Part shown: positions 25,100-34,482 of the stretch, piece after piece
Position numbering within the stretch: the first letter of the stretch is position 1
How the letters are laid out: each line of letters starts with the position of its first letter
Assembly (NCBI RefSeq): GCF_003626975.1
Contig: NZ_CP032616.1
Span: 3,286,001 to 3,350,000, forward strand
DNA: 64,000 nucleotides
From: Pseudomonas sp. DY-1
GTDB taxonomy: Bacteria; Pseudomonadota; Gammaproteobacteria; Pseudomonadales; Pseudomonadaceae
Reading direction: 5' to 3'
Notes under the pieces: model-generated
Seen by the model: the letters and a program-made list of their open reading frames with translations, nothing else
Told to the model about the DNA's origin: nothing
The model's database searches: none
Translations under genes and position numbers: made by a program

Positions 25100-27439
25100 T
25101 CAGCGACAGGTCAGCGGACCGACCAGCGCCAGCTCCTGGTTGGCATTCTCGAGTTCGAAGGCCACCTCGCAGTCCCCGCCGTCCGGCCGTACCACCCGCA
25201 ACCGGTTGAACTCGCCGAGCCCCTCGAAATACACCAGACCGTCCCAACCCACATAGCTGCTGATGTCGCTGCCGATGAGTTCGGCCTTGCTGCCACGGGG
25301 CAACACCTCACCGCGACTGTCGATCAGCACGATGCTGGCCGCCGCTACCCGCTGCATCCCGAACTCCAGCAAGGCGCCACTACCCTGGTGCACGGCAATG
25401 TTCCGCGCCACTTCAGGCACCCGCACATTGGCCGGAAGGTTCAGCGGATCGATCTCGTACTGGCCCCGGTAATACGAAGGCACCCAGGGCACCAACAGGT
25501 GGCCGTCACCATCGGTGCGGCCGATGGGCTGATGCTCGAAGCTCACAGGCACGTCGGAGAAACCGCTGGTGCTGACCAGCACGAACGCATCATTGATGCG
25601 ATTGGCGGCGAACAGTCCGTCATCCATGGCCACTACCGAACCACTCAGGTCGCCCCAGTGGGTGGTGCGGCCTTCATCCTCGTAGACCCCAGCCTGGAGC
25701 TGGTTGTAGCGATTGCGCCAGGTCAGGTCGGCCTGGCGGTACTGGCCGTTGCCCGTGGCATAGGCCAGGTTGTAGCCGACGCCGCCATCGGTGGGCGGCG
25801 TGCGCCCGAAGTTGACGCGCTGGCGATAGTCGCCCTGATTGTCCCGCTCGAGGGAGGCGCTGAAGGTGGAGTTGAGGTCGAACGGCACGATGAGTTGCAA
25901 CAGCGCCGAATAGCCGGAATCACCGATTTCCCTATTGAGCGAGAGGTAGAGGCTGCTGTTGCCCCAGAGGCTGCGCGACCACGACAGGTTGAGCAGTCGG
26001 GTGCGCTCGCCGTCCATGCTCTCACTGGCGAAGTAGCCGATGCCAAAGCTGCCCAGCGCGGGTGGGTTGACGGAGAAGGTGAGCTGGTCGACCCGCCGTG
26101 CCAATGCGCTGTCCAGAAGGTCGTCCTCCAGTGCCCCTACGCGCCCGAGGTCGGCGTAGCCGGACGTGCGCTGCAGCCGCTGCATGCCAATGCCGAACAA
26201 CGGTGAGTAGTAGCTGTAGCCCAGGCTGTACTGATGCCCGCGCTCGCTGTCGTACTCGCTCTGCGACCAGGAGGTGCCGAGGGTGCCCCAGCGCCCCACC
26301 GCGAAAGTCCCTCCCAGGCCTCCGAGACGCAGCTCCTCGCCGAACTCGGCGTGGCTCTCCAGGGTGAAGGCGTCGCTGATGCCGTAACGGAAGGTGCCGC
26401 TGGTTGCGCGGCTACCGTAGGAGAAGTTCTTCAGCCCGTAGTCTTCGCGCAAGCGGCCGATGGACAGCGAGTAGTCGTAGAGCCCGTTCTGCAACAGGCT
26501 GTTGGTCACGTAGAAGGGCACGGTGGTGGCGACCTGGCGGCCAAGGGCGTCAGTGGTGATCACGGTGGCGGTACCGGCACCACTGATATAGGGCACGTTG
26601 CTCAGGGTGAAGGGGCCGGTGTTGATCTGGTCGCTGCTGACCCGCGCGTTGTTGATGAACAGGTCCACCGAGGTGGGCACCTGGGCATCGCCGCTGAAGC
26701 GCGGCAACGGGTAGGTGACCAGGTCCGGACGCAGGCCGAAGTTGCGCGATACCTGCACACCGCCTAGTCGAACCGCGCTGTTCCAGGTCAGGGCGCCGGT
26801 GACCAGGTCGCCGGCCTGGTAGCTGGTCATGCGGGGCTGGTCGTTGTAGCGCCAGAAGCTGTCGAAGCGGCGGTAACCGTCGTCCTCGGTCGCAAAGTCA
26901 TCGAAGGAATGGCGGTAGACCCCGGTATTGTCGAGCACGCCGAAACCGCCAAATGCGCGCTGCTCGAGGAGGCCGCTGAGGTAGTGCGCGCCGTCTTCGC
27001 TGTGGTTGTAGAAGAGGTCGTAGTTGAACAGCAGACCGAGGTCGCTCTGTGCCGGGGTCATGTCGTAGACGCTGGTCTGCCCCAGCTGCTGGCGCGGCAG
27101 CCAGTCACTGGGCAGGGTCAGTTCCAGTTGCTGCTGCGCTTCGTTGTAATGGCTGCCCAGGCCGGGAATCCCGTCCAGCGCAGTAGGTCCTTGGACGCCA
27201 TCCGGAACTCGCACGCCGACGCTGCGCAATTCCTCCGCATCGACCAGGTAGCGGCCGCCTTGCACGGTCACCGGGATGATCCTCTGGGTCGGCATCTGGT
27301 TGACCTGAAGTTGCAGGTAGAGCTGATAGGACTGCTCCTGCGCCAGCACGAGTTCGGCCCCCAGCAGCAGCGCCAGCGCCGGAGCGCGCAAGCACCCGCC
27401 GCCGCTCCTGACGGACTGTCGCCTGCGCCGGATTGCCAT
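25100..27439 (-). CDS. cupE5: Outer-membrane usher of a CupE/Csu archaic pilus
   Basis: At 779 residues with a signal peptide, this is the PapC-like pore through which subunits are secreted and assembled. The N-terminal domain (SYQLYLQLQVNQ), the barrel (YDYSLSIGRLREDYGLKN) and the C-terminal domain (CEVAFELENANQELALVGPLTC) are visible, with the closing Cys pair. It belongs to the archaic (sigma) usher clade. The gene lies 24 bases after the chaperone gene. Confidence 0.92.
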   Translation of the reverse strand: MAIRRRRQSVRSGGGCLRAPALALLLGAELVLAQEQSYQLYLQLQVNQMPTQRIIPVTVQGGRYLVDAEELRSVGVRVPDGVQGPTALDGIPGLGSHYNEAQQQLELTLPSDWLPRQQLGQTSVYDMTPAQSDLGLLFNYDLFYNHSEDGAHYLSGLLEQRAFGGFGVLDNTGVYRHSFDDFATEDDGYRRFDSFWRYNDQPRMTSYQAGDLVTGALTWNSAVRLGGVQVSRNFGLRPDLVTYPLPRFSGDAQVPTSVDLFINNARVSSDQINTGPFTLSNVPYISGAGTATVITTDALGRQVATTVPFYVTNSLLQNGLYDYSLSIGRLREDYGLKNFSYGSRATSGTFRYGISDAFTLESHAEFGEELRLGGLGGTFAVGRWGTLGTSWSQSEYDSERGHQYSLGYSYYSPLFGIGMQRLQRTSGYADLGRVGALEDDLLDSALARRVDQLTFSVNPPALGSFGIGYFASESMDGERTRLLNLSWSRSLWGNSSLYLSLNREIGDSGYSALLQLIVPFDLNSTFSASLERDNQGDYRQRVNFGRTPPTDGGVGYNLAYATGNGQYRQADLTWRNRYNQLQAGVYEDEGRTTHWGDLSGSVVAMDDGLFAANRINDAFVLVSTSGFSDVPVSFEHQPIGRTDGDGHLLVPWVPSYYRGQYEIDPLNLPANVRVPEVARNIAVHQGSGALLEFGMQRVAAASIVLIDSRGEVLPRGSKAELIGSDISSYVGWDGLVYFEGLGEFNRLRVVRPDGGDCEVAFELENANQELALVGPLTCR

Positions 27440-27463
27440 GCTCCCACCCTGCCCCGGCCGGGG

Positions 27464-28246
27464 TCACAGGCCAGGAATCGGTTGGAGCTCGCGCCGCTCA
27501 TTGATTCTCGCCTGCAGACCGAGGTCGTTGTCCGCCACACTTGCCGGAAGTTCCCAACGCATCCGCGCGCCCGGCAGTACATAACCGAGCAGGCCCTCGG
27601 CCAGGGTGGTGGTACGACCGCCCTGGCTGAGGCTCACCTCGGACAATCGCGCGTGGGCCGGCCCCTGGTTGTGCAGCAGCAGAAAGCGCCGCCCGCCCTC
27701 GCGCTGCACAGTGAAGCTCAGCCTCGGTTCCAGCGGCTGGATGCCGACCCTGGGCTTGTCAGCGCTGGCCGGCCCGGCGCCACTGCCGAACACGAACAGC
27801 GGCACCGAGTAACGCATCTGGAATTTCACCCCCAGGCGCACATCCGGCTCGGCGTCCGGCTGAAGCATCTCGTCCACCAGCACCCGGTAGGCCTGCTCGG
27901 TACCCGCTGGCGCCGGTTGCAGGCCTATCAGGCGAATCAGCTGGCGCTTGCCGGGGGCGATGTTGGCCACCGGCGGACTGCCCACCACGGTTTTCTGCGG
28001 GGTCAGTTGATCGTCATAGTCGGTCTGGCTCCAGGCCATCACCCGTACCTGCATGCTCACGGGTGCCTGTCCGCGATTCTCCAGCCAGAGCGCGGTCGCC
28101 TTCTGATCAGCCTCGATCACCGGATTGATCGGCCAGATCAAGATGGAACTGGCTGCCCGCGCCTCAGGAATGCCCGCCAGCAGACCGAGCAGCCCGAACA
28201 CGACCAGAGCGCGGCCACCACGCTTCGCTGCTTGTCGAACATCCAT
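27464..28246 (-). CDS. cupE4: Periplasmic pilus chaperone of the CupE/Csu system
   Basis: The 260-residue protein carries a signal peptide (ALVVFGLLGLLAGIPEARAA) and the two immunoglobulin-like domains of PapD-type chaperones. ILIWPINPVIEADQKATALWLENRG is the first-domain donor-strand region typical of archaic chaperones, and ANIAPGKRQLIRL is the G1 strand region. It delivers subunits to the usher. Located between the pilin genes and the usher gene. Confidence 0.9.
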   Translation of the reverse strand: MDVRQAAKRGGRALVVFGLLGLLAGIPEARAASSILIWPINPVIEADQKATALWLENRGQAPVSMQVRVMAWSQTDYDDQLTPQKTVVGSPPVANIAPGKRQLIRLIGLQPAPAGTEQAYRVLVDEMLQPDAEPDVRLGVKFQMRYSVPLFVFGSGAGPASADKPRVGIQPLEPRLSFTVQREGGRRFLLLHNQGPAHARLSEVSLSQGGRTTTLAEGLLGYVLPGARMRWELPASVADNDLGLQARINERRELQPIPGL

Positions 28247-28266
28247 GTTGTCCCCCCTCGTTCCGT

Positions 28267-28809
28267 CTAGTAGGTGATGGTCACCGTAACCGTGTCGGTG
28301 TAGATCCCGGCCGACGGCATCACTGCCGTGCTGAACAAGCGCGCATAGACCGGAAAGGTCTGGCTGGTGCCGCCTACGGGAAAGGTCAGGCTCATCGCGG
28401 TGGCGCCGTTACTGCCGTCACCCCAGACGGCGCTGTAGCCGGCGTCCTTGTACAACTGGTAGCGCAGGGTCTCGGCGCCCTTGGCCAGCAGGCGCCCGCT
28501 GCTGACATTGCTGGTGTTGGCCCCGGCGCTGAGGGCGATGGTCAACGCCAAACCCGGCGTGCATTGCAGGATGATCGAGCCGCCGCCCGGCGTGGTCACC
28601 TGGTTGACGTCGGCGGGCAGTGTGGCGAACTGGCCGAAGGACAACGAGCCGAAGCTGGTGACATCGCTGGCACCGCTCCCCAGGAGGCAACCCGAGCTGA
28701 TCACGGCCTGGATCTGGAAGCTCTGCTGCACGGTGAGTTCATTGGTACCGGTATCCGCCGCCAGGGGTGGTGCCAGCGCCAGCAGGGCGAACAGGAAAAT
28801 GCCACGCAT
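28267..28809 (-). CDS. cupE3: Minor pilin with spore coat U domain (CupE3/CsuB-like)
   Basis: ATG at 28809 overlaps the preceding stop (TGATG), giving 180 residues with a signal peptide (IFLFALLALAPPLAADT). Typical SCPU elements are the Cys in VISSGCLLGSG, SFGSLSFGQFATL, the second Cys in ILQCTPGLALTIALS, LRYQLYKDAGYSAVWGDGS and the ending YTDTVTVTITY. It is a linker or minor subunit of the pilus. Confidence 0.87.
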   Translation of the reverse strand: MRGIFLFALLALAPPLAADTGTNELTVQQSFQIQAVISSGCLLGSGASDVTSFGSLSFGQFATLPADVNQVTTPGGGSIILQCTPGLALTIALSAGANTSNVSSGRLLAKGAETLRYQLYKDAGYSAVWGDGSNGATAMSLTFPVGGTSQTFPVYARLFSTAVMPSAGIYTDTVTVTITY

Positions 28810-29336
28810 CACCAGCTCACCGTGACGATGACAGTGTCGCTGTAGACACCGGCAGCGGGTGTCGCCTGGGCCGGCACCCGGCCATAGACGGGCAGGTACT
28901 GGTCGCTGCCGTTGCCGACACCGGTCACGCCGACGCTGTTGTCCCAGACGGTCAGGTAGTTGGCAGCGGTGTACAGGTTGTAGGCGACCTGCTCGGTGCC
29001 TGGCCCGGTCATGCGTCGGGCGCTGACGTTGCCGCTGCCACCGGCGCTGATCAGCACCCGGTAAGGCGTGCTGCTCAGGCAGTTCACCCGCAGCGCTCCG
29101 TTGCCGACAGTGCCGGCCATGTTGATCACGCTACTGAGAGAGAAATGGGTGCCGAAGTCCAGGGTGCCGAACTGCCCCAGGTTTCCGGGGTTGGTGCTAC
29201 CGACGCTGCAGGCCGACAGTACCTCCGCGGCGAATCCGATGGTGGCGCTCTTGGTGGCGCCAAGGCCGCTGGCCGGCTCGGCCAACAGGACCATCAGCAC
29301 CAGTTGGCTCAATCTGCTGTAGCGGGGGCAAACCAT
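28809..29336 (-). CDS. cupE2: Minor pilin with spore coat U domain (CupE2/CsuA-like)
   Basis: This 175-residue SCPU protein has a hydrophobic N-terminal region and the paired Cys (VLSACSVGS and RVNCLSSTPYRVLIS). The LPVYGRVPAQATPAAGVYSDTVIVTV ending is shared closely with the major pilin upstream. It is in the middle of the operon and overlaps the next gene by a one-base TGATG. Confidence 0.86.
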   Translation of the reverse strand: MVCPRYSRLSQLVLMVLLAEPASGLGATKSATIGFAAEVLSACSVGSTNPGNLGQFGTLDFGTHFSLSSVINMAGTVGNGALRVNCLSSTPYRVLISAGGSGNVSARRMTGPGTEQVAYNLYTAANYLTVWDNSVGVTGVGNGSDQYLPVYGRVPAQATPAAGVYSDTVIVTVSW

Positions 29337-29395
29337 GGCTCGTTCCTGGCTTCTGGCTGGTCTTCCTTGATTGCCCGCAGGCAGGCGAAAGCGGT

Positions 29396-29935
29396 TTACC
29401 AGGTAACGGTGACCAGCACGGTATCGGTGTAAGTGCCGGACGTCGGCGTCGTCTGCGCGGGGACGCGGCCATAGACCACGATGTCCTGGTTGTTGCCGTT
29501 GCCGGTGCCCGAATAGGCGTTTGCACCGTTACTGCCATTCCCCCAGGGCGTGGTGCGGGCGGCGTCCTGGTAGAGGTTGTAAGTGATGAACTCGCTGGCG
29601 CCGCCGCTCATCCGCCGTTGATTGCCGGAGGGTGCGAGGCCGCTATTCAACGCAACGGTGTAGGCGGTGTTGTTGGCGCACTGGATGCCGAACGAGCTGC
29701 CGGCGCCGGCCCCCACGGACTGGCCTTCGACGATATTGGCCAGGCTTGGGTAGGTACCGAAGCTGATGCTGCCGAAGCTGTTGGTACTGCCGTTGTTGGA
29801 GCTGTTGTTCACCGTGCACCCGGCACCGATGGTGATCTGGATGCCCAGGTTGCCCTGGAGAGTCCCGGCGGCCTGGGCCTGGTGTATCGGAGTGAGCAGC
29901 AGCAGGAAGGGAAGCAGCCAGCGCAAGACTTTCAT
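29396..29935 (-). CDS. cupE1: Major pilin with spore coat U domain (CupE1/CsuA/B-like)
   Basis: ATG at 29935, with AGGAG about ten bases upstream, gives 179 residues; an earlier in-frame codon only adds basic residues before a clear signal peptide (LRWLLPFLLLLTPIHQAQAA). SCPU features are GAGCTVNNSS, SFGSISFGTYPSL, FGIQCANNTAYTVALN and the ending TYTDTVLVTVTW. The mature part is rich in Asn/Ser/Gly. As first gene of the operon it is probably the main shaft subunit. P. aeruginosa cupE is activated by PprB; no pprA/pprB pair is seen here. Confidence 0.88.
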   Translation of the reverse strand: MKVLRWLLPFLLLLTPIHQAQAAGTLQGNLGIQITIGAGCTVNNSSNNGSTNSFGSISFGTYPSLANIVEGQSVGAGAGSSFGIQCANNTAYTVALNSGLAPSGNQRRMSGGASEFITYNLYQDAARTTPWGNGSNGANAYSGTGNGNNQDIVVYGRVPAQTTPTSGTYTDTVLVTVTW

Positions 29936-30249
29936 CGGACGACTCCTACGGTTCCTTGTCTTTACATGCACCTCTGTCTGGACCGTAGTTCAAAAACGAT
30001 GTGGAGCAAAAAACCTCTACAAACGGTTCATGAGTGGCATTTGGCCGCCATGCTGCATAGTTCGTCTAAACGTCTGAATTCTCGGAATGTGCAGCGAAGG
30101 AGTAAGCAGGTGCCCCTCTACAGGTAGGCAAAACGCTTACAAAAAAATGAGATTTCCGCCATTAACTGGCTATAGAGCCATAGTTTGTGGAATTCGTACG
30201 GTTCTAGTTCGAGCAGAGATAAGGGCGGCCAGGTGACCGCCCGGAGACA
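29936..30249. other. 314-base gap upstream of the pilus operon
   Basis: No gene is supported. The stretch is poorer in GC than the flanking genes and must hold the promoter of cupE1-6, which reads leftward, plus the end of tesB. No clear terminator or repeat is visible. Confidence 0.5.
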
Positions 30250-31119
30250 TCAGCGCCAGTCTTCGCGCAGGCGGGTCAGACCCTCCTGGGCCACCGAGGC
30301 AACCAGCTGGCCGGCGCGATTGAAGATGCTGCCACGGGAGAAGCCACGGGCATTGCCGGCCCAGGGGCTGTCCATGGAGTAGAGCAGCCAGTCATCTGCG
30401 CGCAGGTCGCGATGGAACCACAGGGCGTGGTCGAGGCTGGCCACCTGCATGAACTTCTGCCAAACCGACACGCCATGGGGGAGCATGGAAGTGGTCAGCA
30501 GGCCGAAGTCCGACGCGTAGGCGAGGATGTACTTGTGGATCGCAGGAATGTCCGGGAGGCTGCCATCGGCGCGGAACCAGACGTGCTTGACCGGCTCGCC
30601 ACGACGCGGATTGAAGGGGTTTTCCGCGGTGACCGGGCGGATCTCGATGGGCTTGGCGCAGAGGAACTTGTCGCGCACGCGCTCGGACAGCAGGTGGGTG
30701 CTCTGGCGGGCAAGTTCCAGCTCGCTGGGCAGGTTCTCCGGCCCTGGCACGTCGGGCATGGTGAGCTGGTGGTCGAAGCCGCCCTCGTCCTGCTGGAAGG
30801 AAGCGCTGCAGGTGAAGATCTGCTGGCCCTTCTGGATGGCGGTCACGCGGCGGGTGCTGAAGCTACCGCCATCGCGCACCCGCTCTACCGAGTAGACCAC
30901 CGGCAGGGAGGCGTCACCCGGACGCAGGAAGTAACCGTGCAGGGAATGCACATGGCGCTCGGATTCCACCGTCTGGCTGGCGGCAGAAAGCGACTGGCCG
31001 AGTACCTGGCCACCGAACAGCTGGCGGAAACCCAGGTCCTGGCTGACGCCACGGAACAGGTTTTCTTCGATGGATTCGAGGCTCAGCAGCGCGACCAGCT
31101 CGTCGAGCACCTGGGTCAT
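30250..31119 (-). CDS. tesB: Acyl-CoA thioesterase II
   Basis: The 289-residue protein is close to E. coli TesB (286), a double hot-dog fold enzyme hydrolysing acyl-CoA. The conserved catalytic positions appear as Asp in LAYASDFGLL, the following Ser/Thr region MQVASLDHALWFHR and Gln in VASVAQEGL near the C-terminus. AGGAGAATTCC precedes the ATG. It is a single gene between the pilus operon and the SagB pair. Confidence 0.94.
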   Translation of the reverse strand: MTQVLDELVALLSLESIEENLFRGVSQDLGFRQLFGGQVLGQSLSAASQTVESERHVHSLHGYFLRPGDASLPVVYSVERVRDGGSFSTRRVTAIQKGQQIFTCSASFQQDEGGFDHQLTMPDVPGPENLPSELELARQSTHLLSERVRDKFLCAKPIEIRPVTAENPFNPRRGEPVKHVWFRADGSLPDIPAIHKYILAYASDFGLLTTSMLPHGVSVWQKFMQVASLDHALWFHRDLRADDWLLYSMDSPWAGNARGFSRGSIFNRAGQLVASVAQEGLTRLREDWR

Positions 31120-31150
31120 GGAATTCTCCTCTGCAAGGCTGCCGCCCCGG

Positions 31151-32755
31151 TCATTGCCGAGGCGGTCTTCGTAGTTCGGGATAGGCCGGCAACGTCGTCA
31201 GGCGCTCGTCCCACTGCGCGCGGCCAATGGTGAAATGGTAAAGGCTTTGCCAACGACTGTCGGCCATTTCCAGCAATTCATGTACCGAATCATCGAAGTA
31301 GCAGCCGATGCCGGTTCCCGATAACCCGGCGGCCTCGGCTTCCAGGTAGAGCAACTGGCCGATCTGCCCGCACTCCCAGTAAAGCCTCGGGTAGAGCCAG
31401 GCGCCCTCTTCCAGGGCGGCGTCGAAGCGGGCGAGCATGGCCAGCGCAACGCATCCGTCGGAAGCGATGTCCTGGCCGCAGGAGAGGAAGCCCGCCAGGC
31501 CGCGGGCATCGCCATCAAGCAGGCGGTACAGCGGCAGTTCGTCATCGGCCCGTTCCCAAACGAAATCTTCGCGCATGCCTGCCGCCAGTTCCGCCTCGGG
31601 CACTGCGCCGCGTGCCAGCCAATAGAGACCGGGCGCCATGCCTTGCACGCGATGCACGAACAGCAGCAGGTCCACCCGAACCTCACCGAGGCTGGCGAAG
31701 GGAACCGGCGAGTTCGCTGGCATCAGCCGGCGCAGCCAGGCCAGCAGCAGTTCCGCCTGGACACCGCTGCGGCCGTCCAGGGATTGGGCGCTGCGCCGCC
31801 GGTGCAGCAGCGGACGCAGCGGCAGGCCAGGGTTATCCACAACAGCACGGGCCTCGACCTTGGGCCATTCCGCCAACGGCTGGCGCGGTGCGCGGCACAG
31901 GCCGTGGACCCGCTCCAGCTCAGGCCAATGGCGCTGCTCGCGAGACAGTCGATTGGGCGAGCCACGCAGCTCCAGCGCGGCGAGGCCGTCCTGCAGCGAT
32001 TGCCCCAAGGCGAATTCGCACGCTTGGGCCGGGCCGATCCACAGCAGCACATCGGAGCATTCACGTTCGACAAAGCCGGGACGATCCAGCCCCAGCATGC
32101 CGTCAAGCGACTCTTCGGCAACGCCGCCCATGACCCGCACCTGCCAGCCCAAGGCCGACGCGGCGATCGCCAGAGCTGCCAGTGCGTGTCCCAGGTCGTG
32201 CTGGCAATAGCGGTAGGCGCGCTCGCCATACTTCCAGGCTTCGCGCCACGGAATGCTGGAAAGTCCCAGCAGGAAGCCACCTGGAGGCAACGCCGCTGAC
32301 AGTTGTGTGGCCAGGGGTGCCGGCAGTTCGGCGCGGACTTCCAGTACATGAACGTCCGGTGCGTAGTGAGCAAGCAACCCAGCCTCCTCCACTGCGCCGG
32401 GTGGCAGCAGCAAGTAGGCCTCGGTGGGATGCAGGTTGCCCGAGGAGGGATTGACCCGCAGCGCCCACTTGCTGGCCCCAGCTTGCTTCCAGGCGGAAAT
32501 CGCCAGGCTGTCGTAGAGCAGTTGGGAAATGCTGTCGAGGTTCAACGGTGCAGGCTCGCCGACCGGAGCTGCGAACACCACGTCGTAGGGCGGCGTTTCT
32601 TCCAGCGGGCGGTGAAACAGTTCGACCAGGCGCGCCCCACTGTAGCGACGGAAGGGAGCCGGCTGGGTCGCCCAATCGAGCTGCCCCGGACCGGGAGCGA
32701 AGCCATCCGGTCGATGCTTGCTGAGTGCGTGATAGCCGCGCACGGCGTCGTTCAT
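31151..32755 (-). CDS. SagB-type dehydrogenase, two nitroreductase domains
   Basis: ATG at 32755 overlaps the GNAT stop (ATGA), so the two genes are coupled. The 534 residues comprise two tandem nitroreductase-like modules. The first includes SQLLYDSLAISAW, RVNPSSGNLHPTEAYLLLPPG and the YRYCQHDLGHALAALAIAA segment of SagB-type enzymes. The second (residues about 310-525) includes RRSAQSLDGRSG and LYWECGQIGQLLYLEAEAAGLSGTGIG. SagB proteins are FMN oxidases that aromatise azolines in ribosomal peptides such as streptolysin S; stand-alone relatives are common and uncharacterised. No precursor peptide or cyclodehydratase gene is visible nearby. Confidence 0.85.
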   Translation of the reverse strand: MNDAVRGYHALSKHRPDGFAPGPGQLDWATQPAPFRRYSGARLVELFHRPLEETPPYDVVFAAPVGEPAPLNLDSISQLLYDSLAISAWKQAGASKWALRVNPSSGNLHPTEAYLLLPPGAVEEAGLLAHYAPDVHVLEVRAELPAPLATQLSAALPPGGFLLGLSSIPWREAWKYGERAYRYCQHDLGHALAALAIAASALGWQVRVMGGVAEESLDGMLGLDRPGFVERECSDVLLWIGPAQACEFALGQSLQDGLAALELRGSPNRLSREQRHWPELERVHGLCRAPRQPLAEWPKVEARAVVDNPGLPLRPLLHRRRSAQSLDGRSGVQAELLLAWLRRLMPANSPVPFASLGEVRVDLLLFVHRVQGMAPGLYWLARGAVPEAELAAGMREDFVWERADDELPLYRLLDGDARGLAGFLSCGQDIASDGCVALAMLARFDAALEEGAWLYPRLYWECGQIGQLLYLEAEAAGLSGTGIGCYFDDSVHELLEMADSRWQSLYHFTIGRAQWDERLTTLPAYPELRRPPRQ

Positions 32756-33312
32756 CGCAACGCTTCCCACTCGGCGCGCCCCAGCCGGTAGAGCACATGA
32801 CGGCGCAACGGGTGCCCCTCGGGCAAGAGCGGGTGCTCGAAGTCGCCATCCGGATCGTGCTGCATGCCGATGCGCTGCATCACCGCTTGCGAACGCAGGT
32901 TGCCGGGTACGGTGAAGGCCACGACCTCAGCCAGTTGCAAGGGCTCGAAAGCGAATGCCAGCGTCGCTTGCGCTGCCTCGCTGGCCAGGCCCTGCCTCCA
33001 GTAGCGATGCATCAGTCGCCAGCCAATCTCCACAGCCGGGGTGAAGTGTTCCTCGAAGTTCACGTTCTGCAGCCCCAGGACACCCACAAAGCCGCCGTCG
33101 CCACGATGCTCGATTACCCACTGGCCAAAGTTGTACCGCTGGAAATGCTGACGAATGCGCGCCGCCAGGGCATCGCTTTCTGCTCGATCCAGGCAGGCAG
33201 GGAAGTGACGCATCACCTCCGGGTCGGCGTTGAGCTCGGCGAAAGCCGGCAGGTCGTCGTCGCGCCAGCTACGCAAGCGCAGTCGTGGAGTGATGAGTTC
33301 GATCGGATGCAC
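32752..33312 (-). CDS. GNAT acetyltransferase, RimJ/RimL type
   Basis: The 186-residue protein begins at a GTG (33312) just before TPRLRLRSWRDDDLPAFAEL, the usual N-terminus of RimJ/RimL enzymes. The acetyl-CoA site lies in EIGWRLMHRYWRQGLASEAAQATLAFAFE, with VPGNLRSQAVMQRIGM near the C-terminus. The target could be a protein N-terminus or a small molecule. It is coupled to the SagB gene and divergent from the HDAC-like gene across 70 bases. Confidence 0.86.
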   Translation of the reverse strand: MHPIELITPRLRLRSWRDDDLPAFAELNADPEVMRHFPACLDRAESDALAARIRQHFQRYNFGQWVIEHRGDGGFVGVLGLQNVNFEEHFTPAVEIGWRLMHRYWRQGLASEAAQATLAFAFEPLQLAEVVAFTVPGNLRSQAVMQRIGMQHDPDGDFEHPLLPEGHPLRRHVLYRLGRAEWEALR

Positions 33313-33382
33313 GGGCGCGTCTCTTGAGGTGGGCTCGAAGGCCCAATCATACTGCCGTACGTACCACCCCGAGTGCCTATCG

Positions 33383-34321
33383 ATGTTCCTGCCGCTGGTC
33401 TACCACGACGACTACAGCCCGCCCTTCCCGGCGGAGCACCGCTTCCCCATGGAGAAGTTCCGCCTGCTCTATGAGCATCTGCTGGAAAGCGGCCTGACCA
33501 CCGACGAGCGCCTGCACCGACCGGAGACCTGCCCGCCCGAAGTGCTGGCGCTGGCCCATTGCCCGTCGTACATCCAGCGGTTCCTCAATGGTGACCTGGG
33601 CCGCGAGGAACAACGTCGCCTCGGCCTGCCCTGGAGCGAACCGCTGGCGCGACGCACCGTGCGCGCGGTGGGCGGTTCGCTGCTGGCCGCCGACCTGGCC
33701 CTGAAGCATGGCCTTGCCTGTCACCTGGCCGGAGGCACCCATCACGCTCACTTCGACCATGCGGCGGGCTTCTGCATCTTCAACGACCTCGCGGTGATCA
33801 GCCGCTACCTGCTGGAGGCCGGCAAGGTGCAGCGAGTACTGATCTTCGACTGCGACGTACACCAGGGCGACGGCACCGCCCGGTTGCTGGCCGATACTCC
33901 GGAGGCCATTACCGTTTCCCTGCATTGCGAAAAGAACTTCCCGGCCCGCAAGGCCGATAGCGACTGGGACATTCCCCTGCCGATGGGCATGGGAGATGCT
34001 GACTATCTCCGGGTGGTGGAGGATGCGCTGAACTATCTGCTGCCGCTCTACCAGCCGGACATCGTGCTCTACGACGCGGGCGTGGACGTGCACAAGGACG
34101 ATGCCCTCGGCTATCTGCAACTCACTGACGCTGGTGTGGCTCAGCGCGACGAGCAGGTGATCCGTCATTGCCTCGGCCGGGATATCCCCGTGGTGGGCTT
34201 GATCGGTGGCGGTTACAGCAAGGACCGCGCGGCGCTGGCAAGGCGGCATGGCATCCTGCACCACAGCGCGGATCGGGTGTGGCGGGAGATGGGCTTGGGA
34301 GGCTCGCCATCCTTGTTGTAG
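33383..34321 (+). CDS. Histone deacetylase-family amidohydrolase (AcuC-like)
   Basis: ATG at 33383 gives 312 residues, the normal size of class-IIb-like bacterial HDAC relatives. The catalytic His pair is in AGGTHHAHFD, the zinc ligands Asp/His in IFDCDVHQGDGT and the third Asp in LYDAGVDVHKDD. GGGYSKD completes the pocket. Such enzymes deacetylate small amines, for example acetylpolyamines, or acetyl-lysine. The stop TAG at 34319-34321 lies within a GTAGGAGCGAATTC repeat. Confidence 0.9.
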   Translation: MFLPLVYHDDYSPPFPAEHRFPMEKFRLLYEHLLESGLTTDERLHRPETCPPEVLALAHCPSYIQRFLNGDLGREEQRRLGLPWSEPLARRTVRAVGGSLLAADLALKHGLACHLAGGTHHAHFDHAAGFCIFNDLAVISRYLLEAGKVQRVLIFDCDVHQGDGTARLLADTPEAITVSLHCEKNFPARKADSDWDIPLPMGMGDADYLRVVEDALNYLLPLYQPDIVLYDAGVDVHKDDALGYLQLTDAGVAQRDEQVIRHCLGRDIPVVGLIGGGYSKDRAALARRHGILHHSADRVWREMGLGGSPSLL

Positions 34322-34415
34322 GAGCGAATTCATTCGCGAACGCAGGTCACCGGCCTGCCCGGTTGAACGTATCGGGGCAGTTCCACACCCATCGCGAATG
34401 AATTCGCCCCCACAA
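34318..34415. repeat. REP-like inverted pair (GAATTCATTCGC family)
   Basis: GTAGGAGCGAATTCATTCGCG at the left faces CGCGAATGAATTCGCCCCCAC about 50 bases away. Confidence 0.78.
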
Positions 34416-34482
34416 CATGCCGTGTCCGCCCAGCCTTGTGCAGTAGAATGCGCCCCTTCCCAACTCCTTCTCTTCTATTCCC

